Shown in pieces: positions 9,409 to 17,075 of a stretch of DNA of 64,000 nt. The first letter of the stretch is position 1. Every line of letters begins with the position of its first letter. Position numbers and translations under genes: made by a program. The DNA lies in assembly GCA_020633335.1 (NCBI GenBank), contig JACKDU010000006.1, forward strand, positions 1 to 64,000, in the 5' to 3' direction. Under the pieces are notes generated by a model. The model was not told the DNA's origin, searched no databases, and worked only from the letters and a program-made list of their open reading frames with translations. This stretch comes from Myxococcales bacterium (GTDB lineage: Bacteria; Myxococcota_A; Polyangia; Nannocystales; Nannocystaceae).

Positions 9409-12400
9409 TTGGGTACCATCTCGATCGTGCTCGGCGCCGTCGACGTCCTTGTTCTCACGGCGCTGAAAGAGGAGCTCGACGCCCTCCTTCAGGTCACGGA
9501 GGGCATGAGCGGGTTGTGGACCGTCGGCGACGCTGGCGGGGTGCCCGTGCATCGTGCGGTCCTCGAGGGCAGCTTCGGGTCCATCAAGGTCGTGGCGACG
9601 CACCAGACCAAGATGGCCGGGAGCGCCACCGCGGCGCTCGCGGCGACCCTGGCCGAGCGCCTGAAGCCGGCCTGCCTGGCGATGTGCGGCGTCTGTGCCG
9701 GCCACCCCACCGACACCGAGCTTGGCGACGTCGTCCTCGCCGACCGTGTCTTCCAGCACGACGAGGGGAAGAATGGCGCGGATGGTTTTCAGGCCGACCT
9801 GTGCGTCGATTCGCTGCGCGAGGACTGGCTTCGGGTTGCGCAGAAGATGGTCGGGCCCGCCAAGGACCTCCACGGCTACCAGGCGCCCGACGACACGATC
9901 TGGAAGTGGTGGCTCCTCGACACGATCAGCACCGGGCGCGACCCGCTCAAGATGGCGACGTTCCAGCGCTTCATCCCGAGCGAGCGCCGCGAGGAGCGGC
10001 TCACCGTGCTCCTCGACGAAGATCTTGTCCACCTTGACGGCGAGACCCTCGTGCTCAGCGAGAAGGGGACGCGAGAGATCCAGCGGCGGCGGGTGCTCGT
10101 CGGCGGGATCGCGTCGGATCGCCCGACCGCGCTCCCCTATCACATTCACGTCGGTCCGATGGGCAGCGGCAACGCCGTGGAGGCCAGCGGTGCGAGCTGG
10201 GATCGCATTGGGAAAGGAGGGGAGCGCAAGGTCCTCGCTGTCGAGATGGAGGCCGCCGCGCTCGGTCGCGTCGCCCACGACCGCGGCCTCCGCCTCGCGG
10301 TCGCCAAGGGTGTCATGGACCACGCGACCCCCTGGAAGCGCGATGGGTACAAGCCCTTCGCCGCCCGCGCTGCCGCCGAGGTGCTCTGCCGCTTCCTCCG
10401 CGCAGTGGTGAAGCCGAGCGGGCCGGCCACCGGGGTCACCGGCCGAAACAACGGCGGTGGCGCTGCGCGAGCCTCTGATGGTCCCGGGGGCACACTCCAC
10501 GTCGACGTCGCCCGCGAGTCCTCGCCTCCGCGGGTCTTCATCTCGTGGAGTCATGAGCCCGATCCCGAGTCTGAGGCCGCCCGCACCCACCGAGCCCGAG
10601 TCCTCGCCCTCGCTGACCAGCTCCACGCTGGCGGTGTCGACGCCCAGCTCGACCTCTACGACCCTCACCCGCCCGAGGGCTGGCCGACGTGGATGTCGAG
10701 CGGCATCGAGGAAGCCGACTTCATCCTCATCGTCTGCTCCGCCACCTATCTCCGCCGTTGGAAGGGGGAGGTCATCGACGGCAAGGGCCTCGGGGTCCGC
10801 TGGGAGGGTCTGAACCTCCGCAACCTCCTCTTCCGCGAGCCTGCCCGCCAAGCCCGGGTCGTCCCCATCCTCTTCGAGGGCGCCAGTCCGGGCGACATCC
10901 CTCTGGAGGTCGCCGGCGCGTCGACGCGGCGCCTCCCAGCCGAGTACCCCGACCTCTACCGCCACCTCACGAACCAGCCTGCGCTCTCCAAGCCCGCGCT
11001 CGGCCCGCTCCGCCGCTCCATCGAGAACATCGACGCCCCCGCGTACGCGATCACCGGCCGCCACGGGGAGCTCGCCCGAATTGACGCCGGCCTCGCGCGG
11101 GGGGGTGCCGCGGCCCTCGTTCAGGCGATCTCGGGCCTCGGCGGCGTCGGCAAGACCCGCATCGCCCTCGAGTACGCCCACACCCGCGCGGTTCACTACG
11201 TGGTCCGCTGGTGGACCTACGCCCATCGCCTGGAGAGCGATCTCGCCGACCTCGCCCGCGAGCTCGGCGTCGCCACCGCTGACGACGCCGTCGACCGCGC
11301 CGCCAAGGCCGCCCGCACCTACCTCCGCAACCATGATGGCTGGCTCCTCGTCATCGACAACGCCGACGACCTCGAGCCGCTCCGTGCCCTGCTGCCCAAG
11401 CTTGGCCCCGGCCACGTCCTCATCACCTCGCGTGCTGCCGCGTGGCACGGCGCTGCGACGCCGATCGAGGTCAACGTCCTGCCCCCCGACGTCGCCTGCG
11501 AGCTCCTCCTCGAACGCAGCCGCCGGCCCGACGATGGCCACGCCGCCGAGCTCGCGCAGACCCTCGGCTACCTGCCGCTCGCGCTCGTGCAAGCCGCGGC
11601 CTACCTCGAGAACACTCACGACACCTTCGCCGACTACCTCGACACCCTCCGCAGCGACGGCCTCGATCTCTTCGATGACCCCCTCAGCGATGCTCACGAC
11701 CCTCTCCACGGCGACTCCGCCGACGCCCACCGTCGTACCGTCGCCCGCACCTGGCGCCCCAGCATCGAGGCCGTGCGCAACGACAGCGACCACGGCCCCG
11801 CCGCGGTCGCGCTGCTCGACTTCCTCGCCTTCTTCGACCCTGATGGCTTCTCCCTCGCGCTTCTTCACGACAAGCCCGACCTCCTCCCCTCGCCCCTCCG
11901 CCCCCTTGCAGCCTCCAAGCGCGCCATCAGGAGCGCCATCGCTCTTCTCCGCCGCTACTCCCTCGTCGACCGCGGCGGCGATCGTGTCCGTGTTCACCGC
12001 CTCGTCCAGGATGTCACCCGCGCGGCGCTCCCCGCCGACCGGCGCCAGGTGCTTGCCGCGGAGGTCGTCACCTGGGCCCGCGCCGTCTTTGGCTATGACC
12101 AGAACGAGCCTCGCATCGGCGCGGTGCCTGCCGGTATCGCGGCCCAGCTCCTCGCCCTCGGCGAGCGAATCGAGTGTGTCGGCGTCGCCGGATCCAAGCT
12201 CGTCTTCATCCTCGACGAACTGAGTGAATTCCTGCTTCACCTGGGCGATGCAGCCACGGCCCTCCGGGCCGGCCGTCGCGCTCTGGCAATCGCGGAGGAC
12301 TTGGGGAAGGCCGACCCTCACTCGGCACAGGCGCAGCGCAACCTCATGCTCTGCCTTTACAGGCTCGGCGACAAAGAGATGCAGTTTGGCGACCTCGACC

Positions 12401-13128
12401 GTGCCCACTCCCTCACGGCCCGCTCCGTCGCCATCGCGGAGGATTTGGCGAGGGCCACCCCTTACTCACCGGAGGTGCAGCGCGATCTAGCTGTGGCATT
12501 GGACATGCGCGGCCTGGTAAAGGACCGGGCCGGAGATCGCTACGGCGCCCACGACCTCTTCGCCCGCTGCACCAGGATTTTCGAGGACCTGGCGAAGTCC
12601 GACCCGCACTCTCTTGCGGCCCAGCGCGATTTCGCGCTCTCCCTAGCGAGGCTCCGCGATCTCGGGATCGGCGCTAGCGAGCTCGCTGCCCGGTCCCTTT
12701 CGATTCTCGAAGATCTGGCGCAGGCCGATCCGCACTCCCTTGCGGCCCAGAGGGACCTCGCCAGTGCCTATGAGAACGCGGCCTTGGCAGAAGCTCCCAT
12801 GGTGTTTCGCGGGGGTCTCATGCGAGCACGTGAGATCCGCGCGGCCTGTGAAGGGGCGCCGGAGACCCTCCGCTGGCTCACCCGCGCCGTCGCGATCCGC
12901 GCTTCCCTCCTGACTCAGGACCCGTCTAGCGCCACTGCGGCCCGCGAGCTTGCGGTCGCCCTCGGCTTTCTCGGCCAAGCCCAGAGTTTCGCCGACGACG
13001 AGTCCGCCGCCCTCGAGTCACGCCGCCGGGCAGCGTCGATCTTCGCCCAGCTCCGCCGCGCGGGTGCCCTCGACGCCCGCTACTCTCCGATGGCGAACTT
13101 TCTCGCGCGCATGTTCCCCGATGCCTGA
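9409..13128 (+). CDS. STAND NTPase with nucleoside-phosphorylase-like, SEFIR and TPR-like domains
   Basis: This is a 1239-residue predicted immune sensor/effector. Residues about 5-340 form a PNP/UDP-phosphorylase-like domain (MCGVCAGHPTDTELGDVVLA, HVGPMGSGNAV, VEMEAAA at about 279). Residues about 373-490 form a SEFIR domain (RVFISWSHEPDPESEA, GIEEADFILIVCSATYLRRW). An NB-ARC/STAND ATPase follows with P-loop ISGLGGVGKTRIALEYAH (about 573), Walker B WLLVIDNADD and sensor ITSR. A winged-helix-like segment (VHRLVQDVTRAAL) leads to TPR-like repeats built on EDLA..DPHS..AQRDLA. PNP-like ATP nucleosidases and SEFIR domains are known phage-defence effectors, and STAND-TPR parts sense ligand. The start is TTG 9409, with GTG 9427 as an alternative. 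It shares a frame with the next gene across one UGA. Confidence 0.9.
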   Translation: MGTISIVLGAVDVLVLTALKEELDALLQVTEGMSGLWTVGDAGGVPVHRAVLEGSFGSIKVVATHQTKMAGSATAALAATLAERLKPACLAMCGVCAGHPTDTELGDVVLADRVFQHDEGKNGADGFQADLCVDSLREDWLRVAQKMVGPAKDLHGYQAPDDTIWKWWLLDTISTGRDPLKMATFQRFIPSERREERLTVLLDEDLVHLDGETLVLSEKGTREIQRRRVLVGGIASDRPTALPYHIHVGPMGSGNAVEASGASWDRIGKGGERKVLAVEMEAAALGRVAHDRGLRLAVAKGVMDHATPWKRDGYKPFAARAAAEVLCRFLRAVVKPSGPATGVTGRNNGGGAARASDGPGGTLHVDVARESSPPRVFISWSHEPDPESEAARTHRARVLALADQLHAGGVDAQLDLYDPHPPEGWPTWMSSGIEEADFILIVCSATYLRRWKGEVIDGKGLGVRWEGLNLRNLLFREPARQARVVPILFEGASPGDIPLEVAGASTRRLPAEYPDLYRHLTNQPALSKPALGPLRRSIENIDAPAYAITGRHGELARIDAGLARGGAAALVQAISGLGGVGKTRIALEYAHTRAVHYVVRWWTYAHRLESDLADLARELGVATADDAVDRAAKAARTYLRNHDGWLLVIDNADDLEPLRALLPKLGPGHVLITSRAAAWHGAATPIEVNVLPPDVACELLLERSRRPDDGHAAELAQTLGYLPLALVQAAAYLENTHDTFADYLDTLRSDGLDLFDDPLSDAHDPLHGDSADAHRRTVARTWRPSIEAVRNDSDHGPAAVALLDFLAFFDPDGFSLALLHDKPDLLPSPLRPLAASKRAIRSAIALLRRYSLVDRGGDRVRVHRLVQDVTRAALPADRRQVLAAEVVTWARAVFGYDQNEPRIGAVPAGIAAQLLALGERIECVGVAGSKLVFILDELSEFLLHLGDAATALRAGRRALAIAEDLGKADPHSAQAQRNLMLCLYRLGDKEMQFGDLDRAHSLTARSVAIAEDLARATPYSPEVQRDLAVALDMRGLVKDRAGDRYGAHDLFARCTRIFEDLAKSDPHSLAAQRDFALSLARLRDLGIGASELAARSLSILEDLAQADPHSLAAQRDLASAYENAALAEAPMVFRGGLMRAREIRAACEGAPETLRWLTRAVAIRASLLTQDPSSATAARELAVALGFLGQAQSFADDESAALESRRRAASIFAQLRRAGALDARYSPMANFLARMFPDA

Positions 13129-13134
13129 GTCGCC

Positions 13135-14043
13135 ATGCTCGCGCGCTACCTCGACGGCGGCGGCAACCACGTCCTCACCAGCGAGACCTCCGAACGGCTG
13201 GTCGGCAAGTACCTGCGGTCGAGCGTGCGTCGTGGTGAGATCATGCTCGCCACCGGCGCCTCCGAGCCGCGGCCGTCCGCGGCCGACGGTGATGCCAGGG
13301 GCACGCGCGCCCGGATCTCCGGCGCGGTCGAGGCGTCGCTGCGGCGGCTCGGGGTCGAGCGCGTCGACCTCTGCTGGGCGCGTGCGTGGGACGGCCGGAC
13401 ACCGGCGGAGGAGGTCGTCTCGATCGCCGAAGACCTCGTGCGCGCCGGGAAGATCCGTAGCCTCGGTCTCGCCGATGTCCCGGCCTGGTACCTCGCGCGC
13501 GTGAAGACTCTGGCCGAGCGCAGCGACGATCTCGTCCAGGGGCTCTTGCTCCCCTACTCCCTGCGGCAGCGGGTCGTCGAGTTCGAGCTCCTCCCGTCAG
13601 CGCTCGCCCTCGACGTCGGCGTGTGCGGCACCGGGGCCCTCGCGAGGGGCTTCTTGACCGGCAAGTACCGTAGGGACCATGCCCATGCTCCCGGCGCGCG
13701 CACCCTCCTGCAGAGGATCAAGGAGGACTCCCCCCTGGAGGCGCGGGCTCGCGACGGCGGGTGGACGCTCGTCGATCTCCTGGTCGAGACGGCGGCGGCC
13801 CTCGGGCGGACGCCGGCCCAGGTCGCGCTCAATTGGGCTGCGACCCGCCCCGGGGTCGTGACGACGCGGGTGCACGCGACGAGCCTCGAGCAGCTCGACG
13901 AGGACCTCGCGGCGCTCGACTTCCGCATCCCGTGGCTCTTCGACGACCGCCTCGAACGCGCGTCCCGACCGGCGCTCCTCTACCCCTACGACGGCTTTTC
14001 GTGGGACCAGGTGCGGTCGAGTCTCGGCCGGCCAGGGAAGTGA
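13135..14043 (+). CDS. aldo/keto-reductase-like protein lacking the catalytic tetrad
   Basis: This encodes 302 residues with a clear AKR (COG0667-type) scaffold: ISGAVEASLRRLGVERVDL, DLVRAGKIRSLGLADVPAWY, GALARGFLTGKYRR and LGRTPAQVALNWAATRPGVV. All four catalytic residues of active AKRs are changed. The Asp and Tyr of the 'FIDTADVY' segment are absent (GGNHVLTSETSERLVG), Lys of 'ATKF' is Gly (LATGA), and His of 'YLIH' is Arg (CWARAWD). The first ~35 residues of the usual barrel are also missing. It starts 6 nt after the STAND stop and in the same frame, so it is translationally coupled or could be made by read-through. I infer a structural or sensing partner of the STAND protein rather than an enzyme. 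Confidence 0.85.
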   Translation: MLARYLDGGGNHVLTSETSERLVGKYLRSSVRRGEIMLATGASEPRPSAADGDARGTRARISGAVEASLRRLGVERVDLCWARAWDGRTPAEEVVSIAEDLVRAGKIRSLGLADVPAWYLARVKTLAERSDDLVQGLLLPYSLRQRVVEFELLPSALALDVGVCGTGALARGFLTGKYRRDHAHAPGARTLLQRIKEDSPLEARARDGGWTLVDLLVETAAALGRTPAQVALNWAATRPGVVTTRVHATSLEQLDEDLAALDFRIPWLFDDRLERASRPALLYPYDGFSWDQVRSSLGRPGK

Positions 14044-14449
14044 CGCCTGGCCCACTGGGGTCGCTTCTGCGTCGCGTGTGCGGGGCCACCCTCGCCCACC
14101 TCGTCCAAGTGCCCAGGCGGACTACCATGGGGCCACTGGCGGTAGGCGACCGCGGGGAAGACGTGGTCGACCAGGAGCGCCGTCCACGAGAACATCCGCG
14201 GCGGCGCGTGCTACCAGCAGATGGAGATGGAGACCACTGGCTCGTCGTCGGGCGCGAGCGCGGGGTCGCTGGCGCGATCCTCCGGGCTCAACCGGCCGGC
14301 CGACCGTCGCTTGTGGGCAGGTCGGCGCCGCCGTCCGCGGCCGATGCGCGGTGGCGAGATCTCCCTGTGCCGCGGCAGACTTGTACTGATTTTGTCCTGA
14401 TTTTGTACTGCTCTCGGAGAGAATCGTAAATTCGGGCCGTAGAGGGGTC
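14044..14449. other. gene-free region with 11-bp direct repeats near its end
   Basis: Open frames here have no recognisable similarity and look like shadows. The only structure seen is the AT-rich 11-bp repeat at 14382-14410 just before the next gene. It probably contains the end of the AKR-like transcript and the control region of the following gene. Confidence 0.4.
14382..14410 (+). repeat. 11-bp direct repeat array (2.6 copies), operator-like
   Basis: Two units, TGTACTGATTT and TGTCCTGATTT, are followed by a third partial TGTACTG, all with an exact 11-bp period. The tract is AT-rich in a 70% G+C region and lies 40 nt upstream of GTG 14450. One repeat per helical turn suits cooperative binding of a regulator along one DNA face. 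An att-site remnant is an alternative. Confidence 0.5.
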
Positions 14450-14926
14450 GTGGCTGTGCACGCCTACAACATCACGAACGTCAACGACGACGGCACGGTC
14501 CCGAAGAAGGCGGCCCAGAACTGGAAGAGCTACAACAACTTCCGCTCGGGCGACCTCTCGGACAACAACGGGACGGCGGCGCCGGACCTCAAGCTCCTCG
14601 CGCCGGACTCCTGCGTCAACGAGTGCGCCGGCCAGGACCTCGCCAACTTCTGGGTGCAGGTCGGCAACGTCGGCGCGGTCGCCCTCACCGCCGGCGCGGT
14701 GATCGAGGTCTACGTCACCAAGATGGGGGTCGAGACCCTCGACCAGGAGGTCCCCTTCGATCAGGTCCTCCAGCCCGGCGAGTTCGCCGACTCGATCATG
14801 ATCCAGGTCAACACCGCCGACGTCGAGAGCGTCCGCCTCTTCGCCAAGCCGAAGGAGACCGAGTGCGTCGTCGACCCGGCGGACGAGCTGATCATCATGG
14901 CGCCCTTCTGCATGATCCCCGGCTGA
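14450..14926 (+). CDS. CARDB-like C-terminal fragment of a secreted surface protein
   Basis: This is a 158-residue frame starting GTG after AGAGGGG. It begins with AYNITNVNDDGTVP and SYNNFRSGDL, motifs I associate with the C-terminal part of large FG-GAP/CARDB surface proteins of myxobacteria. It continues with a CARDB-like beta-sandwich (FWVQVGNVGAVALTAGAVIE, LQPGEFADSIMIQV) and ends CVVDPADELIIMAPFC. There is no signal peptide, so it cannot be exported on its own. It is probably the remnant 3' end of a longer gene. A degenerate second copy of its 3' end lies at 15191-15234. Confidence 0.55.
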   Translation: MAVHAYNITNVNDDGTVPKKAAQNWKSYNNFRSGDLSDNNGTAAPDLKLLAPDSCVNECAGQDLANFWVQVGNVGAVALTAGAVIEVYVTKMGVETLDQEVPFDQVLQPGEFADSIMIQVNTADVESVRLFAKPKETECVVDPADELIIMAPFCMIPG

Positions 14927-14958
14927 GCCGGTGAGCCCGCGGCGCGCGCCTGCTTCAG

Positions 14959-15111
14959 CTAGTCCTTGTCGCCGGCCTTGGCGAGGGGATCGATGGTGGC
15001 GACGGCCACGACCATCTTGGGCTTCTTGCCCTCTTCGACCGTGGTCTCGGTCGGGGTCGCGGAGCTCTCGTCGGTCTCGGCAGGCGCGCGGTCAGCGGTA
15101 TCGTCAGGCAT
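14959..15111 (-). CDS. small acidic protein, 50 residues, unknown
   Basis: ATG 15111 is preceded by a near-perfect Shine-Dalgarno (AGGAGG, 4-nt spacing) and, 20 nt further up, TACAAT as a candidate -10. The peptide begins MPDDTADRAPAETDESSATP and ends KPKMVVAVATIDPLAKAGDKD minus its last few residues. It is acidic, has no Cys and shows no transmembrane helix. The strong ribosome site is unusual in this window and is the main reason to believe it is translated. I do not recognise a family; a leader-plus-core peptide shape is conceivable, but no modification enzyme lies nearby. Confidence 0.55.
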   Translation of the reverse strand: MPDDTADRAPAETDESSATPTETTVEEGKKPKMVVAVATIDPLAKAGDKD

Positions 15112-15190
15112 GAGCCCTCCTGGGTCTGGTGCAGGATTGTAGACCGGCCGAGGCTGGCCGCGCGTGTACCTTGGCGCGTGGGCAGACGCG

Positions 15191-15234
15191 GGGTGCATCG
15201 TCGACCCGGCGGACGAGGTGATCAGCATCGCGCC
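15191..15234 (+). repeat. degenerate copy of the 3' end of the 14450-14926 gene
   Basis: These 44 bp match 14861-14904 with about six differences and read CIVDPADEVISIAPP, versus CVVDPADELIIMAPF in the first copy. There is no open gene around it, so it is a decayed tail of a second member of the same surface-protein family or of a local duplication. Confidence 0.6.
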
Positions 15235-15258
15235 GCCTCCGCGCGCGTCCGCACGGTG

Positions 15259-15264
15259 TAGGCT
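15259..15264 (+). promoter_or_regulatory. -10-like box TAGGCT, 8 nt before thioesterase ATG
   Basis: TAGGCT ends 8 nt before ATG 15273 with no Shine-Dalgarno between them. With normal -10 to +1 spacing the mRNA would begin at or next to the start codon. Confidence 0.45.
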
Positions 15265-15272
15265 CGGGCGCA

Positions 15273-15719
15273 ATGTCCCTCTCCGAGCACCTCGAAGGCT
15301 TCCCGATCACCCTCCGCTGGCCGGTCGCCTGGGGCGACATGGACGCCTTCCAGCACGTCAACAACGTCGTCTACTTCCGCTGGTTCGAGAGCGCGCGGAT
15401 CGCCTACTTCGAGGCCTGCGGCTGGAACGAGCGGATGCGGACGAGCGGCGTCGGGCCGATCCTCGCCCACACCGCCTGCGCCTTCCGGGCGCCGCTCACC
15501 TTCCCCGATCACGTCCTCCTCGGCGCCCGCGCCGAGGGGCTCGAGAGCGATCGCTTCACGATGCGCTACCGAGTGGTCAGCGAGGCGCTCGGTCGGGTCG
15601 CCGCCGAGGGGGAGGGGAGGGTGGTCTCCTACGACTACCGCGCCGCCGCCAAGGCGCCGATCCCCGAGGATGTCCGGAGGGCCATCCTCGACCTCGAGGG
15701 CCGCGGGGGTGGTCAGTAG
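15273..15719 (+). CDS. acyl-CoA thioesterase, hotdog fold (4HBT/YbgC-like)
   Basis: This 148-residue hotdog thioesterase carries the 4-hydroxybenzoyl-CoA thioesterase signature WGDMDAFQHVNNVVYFRWFE near residue 20. The conserved Asp (24) activates water and HVNN shapes the CoA pocket. Such enzymes hydrolyse acyl-CoA to free acid and CoA in the cytosol; the exact substrate cannot be told. Length is normal for the family. Its 3' end overlaps the convergent DUF3089 gene by 7 nt. Codons near 15671-15684 (GTC CGG AGG) give a 12/14 match to the palindrome family seen elsewhere. Confidence 0.85.
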   Translation: MSLSEHLEGFPITLRWPVAWGDMDAFQHVNNVVYFRWFESARIAYFEACGWNERMRTSGVGPILAHTACAFRAPLTFPDHVLLGARAEGLESDRFTMRYRVVSEALGRVAAEGEGRVVSYDYRAAAKAPIPEDVRRAILDLEGRGGGQ

Positions 15720-16870
15720 CCGTCCACGGGGTAGGCGCCCGCCTTGACGCCGACGAGATCGATGAGATCGCCGAGCGTCATGTGCATGTCGTAGACGTGG
15801 GTGCCGTTGTCGCCGGAGAGGAGGGCGGAGGAGAGGTCGAGGGGGCTCGTACGGGCGTCGCCGGGGCCGCCCTGGAGCGACACCGCCAGCGCCTTCGCGT
15901 CGCCCTCGGCCTCGCAGCGGGCGCTGTAGAGGTCGCGGTAGAGGACGAAGGGGGCCATCTCCGCGACCCCCGGCGGGTGCTCGCCGGCGAGGCCGAGGTC
16001 GGCGGGGAAGAAGGAGCGGGTGAGCGGCGCCGGCCCGCCGCCGGCGACGTCGCCGGGGTGGACGCAGACGCCCGTCGGGCCCTCGGCGAAGTCGGCCGAG
16101 GCGCTCGGGAATTTGTTCTGGGCGGCGAAGGAGCGGAAGCCGACGACGCAGCCGAGCTCGTCGTCGGCGCGGCAGACCGGGACCCGCGCGAAGGAGCCGC
16201 CGCTGACACCGCCCGCGTCGGTGCCGAGCGGCCAGCCGATCGGCAGGGCCGCGACCAGGCGCCCGCGGAGGAAGTCGTCGTTGTCGATGCGCTTGCGGAC
16301 CAGGCGGCTGACGATCTGTGCGCCCTGGGAGTGGCCGATGAGGACGAAGCCGCGGCCCTGGTTGTCGTGCTCGAGGTAGTGGTCGAACGCGGCCTCGACG
16401 TCGGCGAAGGCGGCGTCGAAGCAGAACTCGCGGACCTCCTCGCGGGCGACGTAGGTGCCGACGGTGACCTGGCGGTAGAGCGGCGCGTAGACCCGGCAGA
16501 CCTCGGAGAAGCGCGCGGCCTGGATCCCCGCGGTCTTGCGCGGCGCGTCGTCGTCGTGGATGTCGTGGTGGAGGCCGGCGCGGAGGCGGAGGTCGACGGT
16601 CGGGTAGACGTAGAAGCAGTCGATCGCCGGGTCGGCGGCCGGGACGTGGTCGACGAGCTGGGTGCTGCCGTCGGGCAGGACCTCGACGGCCGTGAGGTCG
16701 ATGTCGCAGGCGTCGCCGTCGACGTCGGGGCGGCAGGCCCAGGCGTCGGCGCTGGCGTAGTCGGGCGCCTCGTCGGGATCGGGGGCGCAGCGCCGGAGGG
16801 TGTTGCAGCCGCCGTACCCGAGCCCCAGGAGCCCGGCGACGGCGAGCGCGAGGAGGAGGCGGCGGCCCAT
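15713..16870 (-). CDS. DUF3089 alpha/beta-hydrolase, membrane-anchored or lipoprotein
   Basis: This 385-residue protein has an N-terminal hydrophobic segment (RLLLALAVAGLLGLGYGGC) whose final Cys fits a lipobox. The hydrolase body has CFYVYPTVDL, the nucleophile elbow GHSQGAQIV (Ser) and C-terminal HVYDMHMTLGDL with a candidate catalytic His. DUF3089 proteins are predicted lipases or esterases; the substrate is unknown. I chose ATG 16870 because TACCGT (a -10-like box) ends 6 nt before it, although GTG 16879 is possible. It is convergent with the thioesterase. Confidence 0.8.
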   Translation of the reverse strand: MGRRLLLALAVAGLLGLGYGGCNTLRRCAPDPDEAPDYASADAWACRPDVDGDACDIDLTAVEVLPDGSTQLVDHVPAADPAIDCFYVYPTVDLRLRAGLHHDIHDDDAPRKTAGIQAARFSEVCRVYAPLYRQVTVGTYVAREEVREFCFDAAFADVEAAFDHYLEHDNQGRGFVLIGHSQGAQIVSRLVRKRIDNDDFLRGRLVAALPIGWPLGTDAGGVSGGSFARVPVCRADDELGCVVGFRSFAAQNKFPSASADFAEGPTGVCVHPGDVAGGGPAPLTRSFFPADLGLAGEHPPGVAEMAPFVLYRDLYSARCEAEGDAKALAVSLQGGPGDARTSPLDLSSALLSGDNGTHVYDMHMTLGDLIDLVGVKAGAYPVDGY

Positions 16871-16943
16871 CGTCCTCACGGTATCGGGCGCCCGCCTCGG
16901 CCGTCAACAAGCGCGGGCGGCCGCCGCCGTCGCCGAGTCGAGA

Positions 16944-16957
16944 TGTCTCCAGGGACA
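16944..16957. repeat. dispersed palindrome family copy (TGTCTCCAGGGACA)
   Basis: This is an intergenic member of the TGTCC-N4-GGACA family, located between DUF3089 and rnhA. The arms are TGTC(T) and GGGACA. Confidence 0.5.
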
Positions 16958-17045
16958 GGTATGTCGACGCGGCCGGCGGCTCGATCGGGTCGGGCGGCTC
17001 CCTCTGAGCGCTCGTCGACGCGCACCCAGCTCCTCGGCGTGGGCG

Positions 17046-17063
17046 CGTGGGCGCGCGCCCACG
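17046..17063. terminator. perfect 18-bp palindrome downstream of rnhA
   Basis: CGTGGGCGCGCGCCCACG equals its own reverse complement and starts 13 nt beyond the rnhA stop on the minus strand. It could fold as a GC-rich terminator stem; no U-tract follows, so termination is only inferred. Confidence 0.35.
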
Positions 17064-17075
17064 GTCGAGGCGGCC

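Noticed and set aside
9109..12408. 1099-codon minus-strand frame opposite the STAND gene
   Set aside because: Composition and lack of motifs mark it as a shadow; the plus strand has P-loop, SEFIR and PNP motifs.
14959..15111. RiPP precursor for the 50-residue ORF
   Set aside because: No modifying enzyme, protease or transporter lies nearby and there is no Cys/Ser/Thr-rich core; kept only as an unknown small protein.
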